This document shows positions 1 through 10,275 of a DNA stretch of 64,000 bases, one piece after another (positions within the stretch are counted from its first letter, which is position 1; every line of letters begins with the position of its first letter). The position numbers and the translations under genes are program-made. This DNA is from Lathyrus oleraceus (lineage: Eukaryota > Streptophyta > Magnoliopsida > Fabales > Fabaceae), in assembly GCF_024323335.1 (NCBI RefSeq), contig NC_066579.1, forward strand, positions 250,349,575 to 250,413,574, given 5' to 3'. Under the pieces are notes generated by a model. It was not told the DNA's origin and did not search any database. It saw only the letters and a list, made by a program, of their open reading frames with translations.

Positions 1-1347
1 ACTAGGCATATATCAGTATTGTAAAAGTGATAATCGCTTCATATCGGAGTGTTGCCACACTGTGTAATCGAGTTTGTAATCGGGTTTGGAGCACTTTGGA
101 AGGAAGTTAATCTTGCCGCCATTTTCATTTTTGTTTCGCACTTTATTCAACCCTTCGATTGGAGCAGGTTTTATTGCTTTACCCTTGTCTACTTTATTTA
201 TTTCTCGCACTCGCACTACTTTATTTATTTCCCGCACTCGCACTACTTTGTTTATTTCTCGCACTCGCACTATTTTATTTATTTCCCGCACTCGCACTAC
301 TTTGTTTATTTCTCGAACTCGCATTACTTTATTTATTTCTGCACTCGCACTACTTTCGTTTATTTCTCGCACTCGCACTACTTTTGTTTATTTCTCGCAC
401 TCGCACTACATTTATTTATTTCTCGCACTCGCACTACATTTATTTATATCTCACACTCACACTTTACTTTGTTTATTTCTCGCACCGCACTACTTTTATT
501 TATTTTCCGCACTCGCACTACTTCTATTTAAATTCCGCACTCGCACTATTTTTATTTAAATTAAAATGCACCTTTACTTTACCATTTCTAGCTAAAGCTA
601 TAAAGGTTAGAATGTAAGGATTGTAATTGAACCGATAATCCGTACAATTGTTCGTAGAAACACTTAAGGGCTATTTTGACTTTCAACTTAAGTTTTCCCG
701 CACTTAATTTCCGTTGGGTAAGATCGAAAGCCGTCCAACGTCTTTTTAAACTTAGTTATTTTTAACTATTTCAAATACAGCGAAAGCGCTTTGTTTAGTT
801 CATTAGGAGTTTTTACCTTAAAAAGAAAAGGGATTTTAAAACTATTTTCGGACGTGTTTATAAGTTTAGAGTCTGGTTCGTGAGAACCTCTTTTGGTTAA
901 GAAATCCAGGTCAAAAATACTTTTCAACTTAGTAAAGATACTATATTTCTTAAAAACAGGTTTACTACTCTAACGCAATGCGCTCCGTTTTATAAGTGAC
1001 AATAAGAGGGTTTGATTAGGGAGTACGACTTGGTTCTGAATACGCGAAAGCGACAGTTCTTGTTAAATTGGTTCTTTTCAAAGTAGGACACACTGCCCAG
1101 AAGTAATTCTATTAGCAAGTACTTGGATTGTTAATTGATTATGTGAATTACATTCGAACCTGTATTTATTAATTGAATTTTATTTAATACTTTATTTTTC
1201 ATTGTGCACTCTTAAAACCCGTATTTTGATTACCTTAGATAAACACCGTAACAATAGATAACGATAGATTGACACTTGGTCTCTATGTATTCGACAATCT
1301 TTTATATTACTCTGACGCGTTCGTATACTTGCGAAAAGCACGCATCA
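1..1347 (+). repeat. E1 5' LTR (partial)
   Basis: This segment aligns from end to end with 18426-19772 and has the same length. It ends in CATCA just before the primer site. It holds a minisatellite at 190-560 and then about 790 bp with no coding potential. The long overlapping frames across 13-617 come from the minisatellite and are not genes. The LTR's own TATA region lies left of the window; its counterpart is visible in the 3' LTR. Confidence 0.9.
190..560 (+). repeat. 27-bp minisatellite inside the E1 5' LTR
   Basis: About 13 imperfect copies of a 27-bp unit combine a T/A-rich half (TTTATTTATTTC) with a CG-containing half (CGCACTCGCAC). The first units repeat exactly every 27 bp and later ones vary slightly in length. 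The same array is present in the 3' LTR, so it was in the element before insertion. Confidence 0.9.
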
Positions 1348-1353
1348 AGTTTT

Positions 1354-1371
1354 TGGCGCCATTGCTGTGGA
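1354..1371 (+). promoter_or_regulatory. E1 primer binding site (tRNA-Asp type)
   Basis: Six bases after the LTR end, TGGCGCCATTGCTGTGGA resembles the complement of the 3' end of tRNA-Asp, as in Athila elements. E3 carries a closer match. The E1 copy has a few substitutions. Confidence 0.8.
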
Positions 1372-1535
1372 AGATTTCTTCAAATTTCGTACCCTGTTGT
1401 TATATCGTTTAGACTTAGGTTATTACCCGCCGATCAATGCGAAGAACTCGCAGCACCAGAAGCTTAGTATGCCCTCTGGCAGAACCTGAACGTTACGCTC
1501 CCGCACGTTTATTTTTCCATAGAATTAGGAGAGCT

Positions 1536-2966
1536 ATGGCCGAAGATCAAAATCATAGACCTCTTAAGGATTTCGCCCAACCATCCAACGAAGAACCTAG
1601 TTCTAGTATAGTAAACCCAACCATCCCAGCTAATAATTTCGAACTTAAACCCTCCATGTTGCAACTAGTGCAACAGAGACAATTCGCAGGTCTCGCTACT
1701 GAGAACCCAAACCAACATTTAAAAATCTTTCTCCAATTAGCAGACACTTTTAAAACCAATGGAGCTTCTCCTGAGGCAATCTGTTTAAGACTATTCCCTT
1801 TCTACCTCAGAGATAAAGCCCTATCATGGTTAGATTCCCTTCTACCCAATTCCATTACAACTTGGGACAGCCTTAGAAAAGTATTCCTTGCCAGATACTT
1901 TCCCCCAAGTAAGACCGTCGTTCTTCGAAACCACATAACAAAATTTACCCAAAACCAAGGAGAATCGTTGTTCGAAGCTTGGGAGAGATATAAAGAGTTG
2001 TTAAGAGCATGCCCACGTCATGGTTTAGAAAATTGGTTAATCATTCAGACCTTCTATAATGGACTTCACTATAACACTAAGATGACCATCAACGCCGCCG
2101 CAGGTGGCGCTCTGATGAACAAACCTTATCCTGAAGTTAGTGCCCTCATCGAAGATATAGCCCAAAACCATCAATCATGGGGAGTCGAACGAGCGAAAGT
2201 TGAGAAGAAGGAAGCCCAAGGAGGAGTACATGAGTTAAGCTCTATAGACATGATGCAAGCTAAAATGGACGTGTTGGCCCTCAAGGTGGAGCATATGTGC
2301 ATAAACCCGAATATTGTAGCTGCAGTTTCGTCGGATTATGAGATATGTGGAACCAAAGGACACCAATCTGCAGAATGCAGTCTATTAAACGAAACCAACT
2401 ATGAGCAAGTGAACTACGCCCAAGGGAACCCATATTCGAATACCTACAACCCTGGATGGAGGAATCACCTGAACTTCTCCTATAAGAACAATAACCCTAT
2501 CCAAAATAATGCACCTCCGAGACAACCAGGTTACCAAGCCCCAAGACCAAATCAACCAATGCAACCTGTGCCACCAAAGCTGAGCCTAGAGAAAATTATG
2601 GAAAATTTTGTAACTGCTCAAACCCAACAAAACAAAGAGTTCATGAACCAGAACATTCACGTAAACAAACTGATTACCTAGTTAGGAACCAAGGTTAACC
2701 AAATAGTTACTCACACTAAGATGCTTGAAACCCATATCTCTCAGGTAGCCTTAAACCAAGCCCCCCAGACTACACCTGGAGGACAGTTCCCTGGACAACC
2801 TCAACATAATCCGAGAGGACAAGCCAATGCCATTACCCTACAAAGTGGAACCGCTTATGATGAGCCATTTAACTCAAGATTGAGTGAACCCAAAACTTTT
2901 AAGGAATATACCAAACCCACGGACGAAGTAAAGGAACCAGAGGAATCTGAAAAACAGGAAGGTTAA
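1536..2966 (+). pseudogene. gag: E1 gag (capsid polyprotein), broken
   Basis: This is an Athila-type Gag, the structural protein of the cytoplasmic virus-like particle. I chose the ATG at 1536 because the Athila-like N-terminus (MAEDQNHRPLKDF) begins there; the 33 codons upstream look like leader. The retrotransposon gag domain lies roughly at codons 85-190 (motifs WLDSLLP, YFPPSK, ACPRHGLENW). A zinc-knuckle-like motif near 2338-2375 seems to lack its first cysteine, with tyrosine in the expected place. In-frame stops occur at 2679 (TAG) and 2964 (TAA). The frame continues downstream into protease, so this was one gag-pro-pol frame. Pro/Gln/Asn-rich linkers follow the capsid part. Confidence 0.88.
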
Positions 2967-3722
2967 GAAAAAGGAGAAGAACCTAAAGACAAAACTTATG
3001 TACCACCCCCAGCATACAAACCATCGATACCATATCCGCAAAGACTCAAACAAACCCAGATCAATAACCAGTATCAGAAATTTATTAAGGTTATAGAAAA
3101 ACTTCACGTAGAAATCCCTTTCACAGAAGCCATCACCCAAATACCTTTTTATGCAAAGTTTCTCAAAGACATCCTTACCAACAAACGTAGACTCGACGAT
3201 CCAAAGCCCTTGGAATGCAATTTTATTTCCGAGAATAAGTTAGCCAAAAAAGATAAAGATCCTGGAAATTTCTCCATTCCTTGTCTTTTGGGTAGTCATG
3301 TCATCGAAAAGGATTTTCTAGACTTAGGAGCTAGTGTGAGCTTAATGCCTTTAGCAGTTTGTGAGAGGTTAAACTTAGGAGAATTACAGCCTACTACGAT
3401 GTCACTTCAGTTAGCTGATAGATATGTTAAGTATCCAATAGGCATATTAGAAGATGTCCCTGTTAGGATAGGTCAGTTATTTATCCCTACTGATTTTATT
3501 GTCATGGACATCAAAGAGGACAATGATATACCAATCCTTCTAGGTAGACCGTTCTTATCAACTGCAGGAGCCATAATAGATGTCAAGAGAGGAAAATTGA
3601 CCTTTGAGGTAGGTGACGAGAAGATAGAATTTATATTTTCAAAATTTCTTATGGCACCTGTGATGGGAGACGCATGTTATGCCATAGATATCATTGATGA
3701 ATGCGTTAGGGAAATAGAATAA
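2967..3722 (+). pseudogene. E1 aspartic protease region, broken
   Basis: This continues the gag frame. A conserved linker (KTFKEY before, PYPQRLKQTQ and IPFTEAI after the 2964 stop) leads into a retropepsin-like domain starting near 3210. The active-site motif reads DLGASVSLMP instead of the usual DTG/DSG; a leucine at this position is, as I recall, common in Athila proteases. The hydrophobic motif ILLGRPFLSTAGA near 3535-3570 marks the second half of the fold. A TAA at 3720 ends this stretch in frame, and the same frame reopens at 3747. Confidence 0.82.
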
Positions 3723-3746
3723 GAAGAAATCATAAAAACAATCAAG

Positions 3747-4661
3747 TTGCCATCAACTCTCATACTAGAATATGATGACATTAGGAAACCCTACATCGAT
3801 GATAACCTTTACGAAAATTTGTCCCTTACCCCATATCCTATGCCATGCCCTAAGAAACCAACCTTAGAACTTAAGGAACTGCCTAAGAACCTGAGATATG
3901 AGTTCCTCGATGAAGAGATGAACCGCCCAGTTATAGTCAGTGCCACCTTGAGCCAAGACGAAACAGACCAACTCTTAGACGTTTTACGAAGATATCCCTC
4001 AACCTTAGGATATAATATCTCTGATCTGAAAGGTATAAGCCCATCCGTATGCATGTATCGAATTTCGCTCGAAGAAGATTCAAAGCCCTCCAGAGAACAT
4101 CAGAGAAGAATAAACCCTATAATGAGTGATGTTGTTAAAAAGGAAGTTCTTAAGTTACTTGAGGCAGGTATAATCTACCAGATCTCGGATAGTAAGTGGG
4201 TGAGCCCTGTGCATGTAGTACCTAAAAAGGGAGGCATCACAGTAGTGCAAAATGATAAAGACGAACATGTAGAAAAATGGATAGAAGGAGGATGGCGGAT
4301 GTACAAAGACTACAGAAAGTTAAATAAAGCAACCAGGAAGGATCATTTCCCTTTGCCATTTATAGACCAGATGTTGGAGCGTCTAGCCAGACACTCTTAC
4401 TTCTACTATCTAGATGGATACTCTGGATTCTTCCAAATACCTATCCACCCCAAAGATCAAGAAAAAACTACCTTTACATGCCCTTATGGAACTTTTGCCT
4501 ACAGACGAATGCCATTCGGTCTCTGTATTGCCCCAGCTACTTTCCAGCGCTACATGATAGTATCATGGAAGTATTTATGGATGATTTCTTGGTTTGCGGA
4601 TTTGATTTCCAAAATTGTCTTGCTAACCTTGAGAAAATCCTGGAGAGATGCGTGGAGGTGA
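3747..4661 (+). pseudogene. E1 reverse transcriptase, N-terminal part (up to frameshift)
   Basis: This is in the same frame as gag. It encodes the fingers and palm of a Ty3/gypsy [45 protein letters not shown] and [19 protein letters not shown]. Homology to RT stops near 4555, just before the catalytic FMDD, and resumes in a different frame, so a small indel broke the gene there. The last ~35 codons, to 4661, are out of frame and meaningless. Athila RTs have the same motif order. Confidence 0.88.
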
Positions 4662-6808
4662 ACCTTGTGCTAAACTGGGAAAAGTGTCATTTCATGGTCA
4701 CCGAAGGGATTGTTTTAGGACATATAGTTTCCGAAAAAGGTATTGAGGTAGATAGAGATAAGATAGAAGTCATAGAGAACCTAAAACCACCTAAAACTAT
4801 CAGAGAAGTCCGAAGTTTCCTTGGACATGCTGGATTCTACCGGCGTTTTATCAAGGACTTCTCCAAAATAACTAAACCTTTAACTGGCCTTTTAATGAAA
4901 GATGCTGAATTCATTTTCGATGGAAAATGTAATGAAGCATTTAATCTTTTAAAGCAAGCGTTAATTTCAGCATCCATCATGCAACCCCCTGATTGGTCGG
5001 AACCTTTTGAGATAATGTGCGACGCTAGTGATTATGCCGTTGGAGCCGTTCTAGGACAAAGGAAAGATAAAAAATTATATGTGATTTATTATGCCAGTAG
5101 AACCCTAGACGCTGCCCAACTTAACTATACAACAACTGAAAAGGAACTACTCGCTATAGTTTTTGCTATAGATAAATTCAAATCTTATCTAGTAGGAGCC
5201 AAAATTATAGTTTACACCAATCATGCTGCCATTTGTTACCTATTAAGTAAAAAAGATGCCAAGCCCAGGTTACTCCGATGGATTCTGTTACTACAAGAGT
5301 TTGATTTAGATACCAGAGATAAAAAAGGCACTGAAAATGTAGTAGTTGATCACCTCTCTAGGCTAGAATACCTGAAACCAGACTTAGTACCCATAAATGA
5401 TGATTTTGCCTATGATAGACTGATAGCTAGACTAGAAACCATTGAAGACGATAGCCTAGGCCCACATGAGCACTTCCAAAAATCCTTAGCTATAAGTAAC
5501 GTGCCATGGTATACAAACATTGTTAATTGCCTAGCTGCTGATATCATACCCCCTGATCTTGACTACCATCGGAAGAAGAAGTTCTTAAACGATGTGAGAA
5601 ACTTTTATTGGGACGAACTGCTCCTTTTCAAAAGGGGTAAAGACGGCATTTTTCGCCGTTGTGTTCCAGAAGAGGAAGTAAAAAGTATAATTGATCATTG
5701 TCACTCTGCACCCTATGGTGGACATGCAAGCACCTCTAAGACATATGCCAAGATTCTTCAAGCTGGCCTATTTTGGCCTACCATGTGGCACGATGTCCAT
5801 GCTTGCATTGTCAAATGTGATAGATGCCAATGCACGGGAAATATTTCAAGACGTGACGAAATGCCTCTAAGAAACATTCAGGAAGTAGAACTCTTCGACG
5901 TTTGGGGTATAGATTTCATGGGACCTTTCCCACCATCCTTAGGAAACAAATATATCTTAGTAGCTGTGGACTACGTGTCTAAGTGGATTGAAGCTATAGC
6001 TGCACCCACAAACGACACTAGGGTGGTGATCAAGTTATTTAAGAACTATATATTCCCCCGATTTGGAACACCCTGTTTAGTCATAAGCGATGGAGGATCA
6101 CACTTTATATCGAGAATATTTGTAAAACTTTTAAGCAAGTATGGAGTTAGGCATAAAGTAGCGACACCATACCACCCACAGACTAGTGGCCAAGTAGAGG
6201 TATCCAATAGGGAGATAAAACAAATTCTAGAAAAAACGATTTCTATACCTAGAAGAGACTGGTCTCAGAAGCTCTAAGAAGCATTATGGGCCTGTTGAAC
6301 CGCTTTCAAAACCCCTATAGGAACAACTCCCTACCAACTAGTCTATGGAAAATCCTGTCATTTACCTGTTGAATTAGAGCATAAGGCCTATTGGGCCATA
6401 AAAACTTTGAATTTAGATTACCTGACCGCTGGTGAAAAACGTATCCTTGACATCCACAAACTGGAAGAACTTAGGCAATCTGCCTATGAGAATGCCAAAA
6501 TATACAAAGAGAGAACAAAAGCTTGGCATGAAAAGAGAATTGTGAAAAAAGACTTCAATATAGGCGACCCTGTTCTCCTATTCAACTCTAGGCTACGACT
6601 TTTCCCTGGGAAGTTGTGCTCAAGATGGATTGGCCCTTTCAAAGTATCTAAGATTCTGAGATCTGGAGCTGTAGAAATCAAGAACGAAACCTGTAGTCCA
6701 TTCATTGTAAATGGGCAAAGACTGAACCTCTATGAAGGAGGGGACATTCCGACAAACTACTCCTGCCACACTCTGATAGATCCACCAATTCCTACGACAG
6801 ATATATAA
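4558..6808 (+). pseudogene. E1 RT C-terminus, RNase H and integrase, broken
   Basis: After the frameshift this frame encodes FMDD (about 4573-4584; palm catalytic aspartates), the RT thumb and connection, RNase H ([14 protein letters not shown], then [12 protein letters not shown]) and integrase. Integrase has the HHCC zinc motif ([12 protein letters not shown] to CDRCQC, about 5697-5830) and a DDE core ([27 protein letters not shown]). The usual RNase H motif YTDH reads YTNH, a likely loss of a catalytic aspartate. In-frame stops are at 6275 (TAA) and 6296 (TGA). The C-terminal part resumes to 6808. As a gene it cannot work. Confidence 0.9.
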
Positions 6809-6818
6809 GTTCCGATCG

Positions 6819-6865
6819 TCAAGCTAACGAAGTTAAACAAGCGCTGCTTGGGAGGCAACCCACGG
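6819..6865 (+). promoter_or_regulatory. Conserved 47-nt hairpin motif after integrase (E1 copy)
   Basis: Eleven bases after the integrase stop lies a block that includes GCGCTGCTTGGGAGGCAACC. The core can fold as TTGGG/CCCA around AGGCAA. E3 carries the same block in 41 of 47 positions at 20896-20942 on the other strand. Its function is unknown to me; conservation outside any ORF suggests an RNA element. Confidence 0.6.
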
Positions 6866-6956
6866 TTTTCTTATCTTGTTTTACTTTTTTGCATTTATTT
6901 ACTTTATTTTATTTTTAATCATATTTTCACCAGGACTAAATATCATTTGCAATGTT

Positions 6957-6992
6957 TGTGTTTTCAGGATCCTTTTTCCCTAACCTTTGCAG
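6957..6992 (+). promoter_or_regulatory. Splice-acceptor-like sequence upstream of accessory gene A
   Basis: Two pyrimidine-rich stretches ending in CAG (TTGTGTTTTCAG at 6957-6968 and CCCTAACCTTTGCAG to 6992) lie just before the ATG at 6994. They look like plant 3' splice sites and could give a spliced subgenomic mRNA for the downstream gene. This is inference from sequence only. Confidence 0.45.
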
Positions 6993-6993
6993 G

Positions 6994-8199
6994 ATGCAGA
7001 ACTTTGATGACATGCACGTGGCTTTCAGGGATGACGCCCAGAGGTAGCGTTACATAGCTCTCTACCAACGCCCTATGTCCCTTACACGCTACCCAGACTA
7101 GGATTGCCTGGAAGCCCTAAGAATTGAGTCGAGCATCAGATTCCTGTGCCACCAACTCCAATGGGATGAATTCGCTGATGACCTGAGCAACACCTACAGG
7201 CACTTGACTTTGGAGTTCCTCAGTTCGTTTGATTATGATCCTTACTCCGGACCAGATGAACATGCTGTTTTCAGGCTATTCGGGATTGAGTACTCTTTCA
7301 GCCAGAAGGAGTTCAGTGACTTATTAGGTTTTCAGACTACCCCCGACGCTATCCCTGAGACGCTGATGGGATACTTTCTGGGTAAGGAAGTGGAGAAATT
7401 TTAGAGCGATATCTCTGGTGGAGGGAGTCAGGATCCTTCTACTCAATTGTCCTAGGCTATCCACAACCCTACTATGAGGTATTTCTAGATGATACTAGCG
7501 CACTATTTTCTTGGGAGACCAGATGTTGAGACTTTGCTGAGTGAGGAGGAAATATTTTTGTTATTTTGTGCATCCCAGTCTCGCCCTGTGGCATGTGGGA
7601 ACTTTCTGCTGTGTGGCCTTAGCAATGTTGCCTGATCATCCGAAGGAGTTATTCATGTAGGGGGGATTGTCACACACACTGCCATTGCCTTAGGTCTATC
7701 CCGCAAGCTCCTCCATCTCAGGACTTTCTGTGGCTACACTACTATGGATATTGATTTCTGCTTGACTAGAGGATTGATGAGGAGATCCTCTTTCAATCCC
7801 AAACAGTTCATATTTTTGATTGATAGCGAGATGATACACTACTTTACACTGCCAGATCCGATGATGACCAGTGTTCATGATCCAGCTAACTGGAGTTATG
7901 CTTCGGAGGGTCATGGAGAGACTGTTGAAGAGCCTAGATCCCCACCTGTAGCTGATTATACTCCTACACCGCCTTCACCCAGGATTACTATGCTCTCTAA
8001 TAATTTATCTTTGTAGACCCCAGATATCCGCGCGCAGATTGCCGAGTGTCGCAGAGAGATTGTCGGGCTTAGGCAGGAGCTGGCTGACCTTACCTTACAG
8101 ATGGCGGTATCCGATCTTACACATGCTACCGAGGCTGATTGTTTGTACCAAGAGATCGTAGAGCTTCAATCAGGAGATAGCCGTACTTCGTGGATCTAG
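6994..8199 (+). pseudogene. E1 Athila-type accessory ORF, copy A, heavily decayed
   Basis: This is one reading frame from the ATG at 6994 with in-frame stops at 7045, 7099, 7402, several between 7450 and 7640, 8014 and 8197. The best-preserved stretch (7204-7404) reads LTLEFLSSFDYDPYSGPD and FGIEYSFSQKEFSDLLG. This matches copy B in pattern (LTIEFLSS, FAVEYEFSTDELAGLLG), and both have an IHNPT motif later. Such proteins match the plant 'ATHILA ORF-1' family, sometimes discussed as envelope-like; no function is proven. The C-terminal part (8017-8196) is predicted coiled coil. I see no obvious signal peptide or membrane segment. Confidence 0.7.
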
Positions 8200-8862
8200 T
8201 CAGGCAGAGGAGCCCCCTACTGTTTGAGTTTACCGTCTCGTTTATTTTTTCTTATTTATGCTTATATTATTTCTCGCATTTCCCCGACTTATTTTATATT
8301 ATTGCATTTGGTATATTTTCCTAACTATATTAGCACATTGATGTTTCCATATATATACATATTTTATGTGTGTTCCTTTTATATTTATATTATAGTCTAA
8401 TAATATTAATTATTTATTTATTTATTAGTCTAATGTTTAAATTTTATTTTTATAAAGTTGTGCAAGCCTTATTTCATTAGGAAAAACAATGAAAATGCTA
8501 TCCAGACCCCCCAACCAAAAAGAGAATGGAGAAGCCCATACCAAATGAGTCAAAATCCGGCCCAACTGAAATTACCCTTATGGCGCCCGCCATGGATATT
8601 GTGGTGCTCGCCACATCGTCTGATAAAGCTCGGGGCAGATTCACATATTCCACCATTTTTAACCTTTCCAACCTCCAAAACCCATTTTTTCACCTTCCAA
8701 AACTCCCTTGAACCCCATAAAAGCTCCCATATTTCTCATCTTCCCACCATACAAGTCACCTTCCCAACTTCCATTTTCATTTTCATCTGTCAATATTCAT
8801 AAAAATTCCACCTTTATACAAACCCATCTTCATCTTCTTCATCACATTCCAAGAGCTAAATA
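8200..8862 (+). other. E1 spacer between accessory genes, with LTR-like phrase
   Basis: This is A/T-rich non-coding DNA. At 8581-8618 it contains TGGCGCCCGCCATGG followed by GTGGTGCTCGCCAC, the same style of G/C palindrome found in the E1 LTR at 18185-18296. A weak TATA-like CATAAAAG lies near 8715, and a C/T-rich leader runs up to the ATG at 8863. It could be a promoter region for copy B. The two short frames here (about 8458-8800) show no conserved features. Confidence 0.5.
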
Positions 8863-10257
8863 ATGAAGTTCAACGGATTTATCCTTCGCGAAGGGAAACC
8901 AGGGGATATGCAGAGAAGGATTATCGAAAGGTTACAAAATCGGGAAATTCTCCCGACAAGGTACGTGGATGATAACTGTCTTTACACTTTGGGTATCTAC
9001 CATAGCGTTTTTCATTTATTAGATATTTTAGGCATGCACACTATCTTTTCACATAAAGAGCCTACCTTTGAGCGATTGACAATCGAGTTTTTAAGTTCTT
9101 TAATTTATATTGTCAATCTTAACACTACTAGTACAATTGGTACTGTGCGATTTAGAATGTTTGCTGTTGAGTATGAATTTAGTACCGACGAACTAGCAGG
9201 TCTGTTAGGAATTCCTCATGGGGAAGGCGTTATTTGTGAGGCCCCTTTGGATTCAGATTGGTCGGTCGAGGTGTTTTCCTTCTGGCACAGATTGTCTACC
9301 ACTTCAATAAATTCTTTTGAAGGAATTCTTGCCTCGACCATCCATAACCCGACCATCAGAGTTTTTAGATATCTGTTGGCATGTCCTATTTTTGGCTGGG
9401 AGAATCTAAACAAGGTTAATGCTCGGGAGCTTCTATTTTTACAAGGAAGCCTCACAAATAGGAGAATTAATTCGGTCCCATTTATGATTGCTCATATGGC
9501 TTTAACTCTTAATAAAGCGGGACCTATTGTTTTTGGAGGACTCATTACGTCTATTCCTCGGGCTCTTAACCTGAACAATGAGATAGCTACCTTAGATCCC
9601 TTAGCTCCTCGCACAATCAACCTAAAATTTCTGAGAGATATGAAATTGTGCCGATTGAGAAGAGAGGGAGGTTATGTGCTTATGATTCATGGTATAGCTA
9701 TCCCATCTGTTGTCTTACCGTGCACTAGACGTACTGATGTACGTAATGAAAGGAATTGGACCTATGTTTTAGATGCTCCACCTCTTCTGGGTCCACTTCC
9801 TCCTAATGTTCCTGATGAGGAGGGACATGACACTGATGAAGAGTTTGATCAGAGAGAGAAATCTCCCGTACCTCACGTGTCCCCCCATCACCCTTCACCA
9901 CCACACACCGTATCATCTTCTTCTTTTGCAGGTTCTGCTCCTGGATTTTATATTACAGAGGAGATGTGGCGCGACCACATGGCTAGAGAGCAAAGGCATG
10001 ATGACCTACTCTCTACCATTCAGCAACAACTGGGGGACAACATGAGCTTCATGCAAGAATCGCGGCGGAGGACAGATCGATCCTATGAGACTGTTGCACA
10101 GACTCTGCATGCGATTACAAACGAGCAATCTCGTCAGCAGAACTACCACCGTCAGCATTCTGCGTTAATAGAGGCCACTCAGGGTTCCATTTTAAGCAAC
10201 CTTCAAGAAGTGAGGACTGCTCAGGATGCCTTACAGGCCAGGATGGATCAGAGATAG
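8863..10257 (+). CDS. E1 Athila-type accessory ORF, copy B (464 codons)
   Basis: This is a long open frame in the Athila accessory family. The N-terminal 300 residues form the conserved globular part (NREILPTRYVDD, LLDILGMHTIFSHKEPTFERL, FAVEYEFSTDELAGLLG, STIHNPTIRVFRYLLACPIFGW). A Pro/Ser-rich linker with acidic residues (about 305-360) follows, then a charged, Gln-rich helical tail (about 365-464) likely to coil. The TAG at 10255 is probably not the original end. The next codons are arginine-rich, E2 has inserted 18 bases after the stop, and the same frame resumes after E2 at 16815 and ends at 16857. There is no clear signal peptide or membrane helix, so an envelope role is not supported by this sequence. 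Confidence 0.75.
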   Translation: MKFNGFILREGKPGDMQRRIIERLQNREILPTRYVDDNCLYTLGIYHSVFHLLDILGMHTIFSHKEPTFERLTIEFLSSLIYIVNLNTTSTIGTVRFRMFAVEYEFSTDELAGLLGIPHGEGVICEAPLDSDWSVEVFSFWHRLSTTSINSFEGILASTIHNPTIRVFRYLLACPIFGWENLNKVNARELLFLQGSLTNRRINSVPFMIAHMALTLNKAGPIVFGGLITSIPRALNLNNEIATLDPLAPRTINLKFLRDMKLCRLRREGGYVLMIHGIAIPSVVLPCTRRTDVRNERNWTYVLDAPPLLGPLPPNVPDEEGHDTDEEFDQREKSPVPHVSPHHPSPPHTVSSSSFAGSAPGFYITEEMWRDHMAREQRHDDLLSTIQQQLGDNMSFMQESRRRTDRSYETVAQTLHAITNEQSRQQNYHRQHSALIEATQGSILSNLQEVRTAQDALQARMDQR

Positions 10258-10270
10258 CGTCGTCGCAGCC

Positions 10271-10275
10271 GATCC
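10271..10275. other. E2 target site duplication, left copy (GATCC)
   Basis: GATCC directly precedes the E2 LTR start (TGATGAGG) and is repeated directly after the other LTR at 16810-16814. Confidence 0.95.

Noticed and set aside
13..617. Overlapping open frames on both strands across the start of the window, repeated at 18438-19043
   Set aside because: They arise from the 27-bp minisatellite, whose period is a multiple of three and lacks stops; three frames and both strands are open at once.
8863..10257. Copy B as a host gene
   Set aside because: It lies between integrase and the LTR of E1, shares motifs with copy A in the same element, and fits the Athila accessory family.
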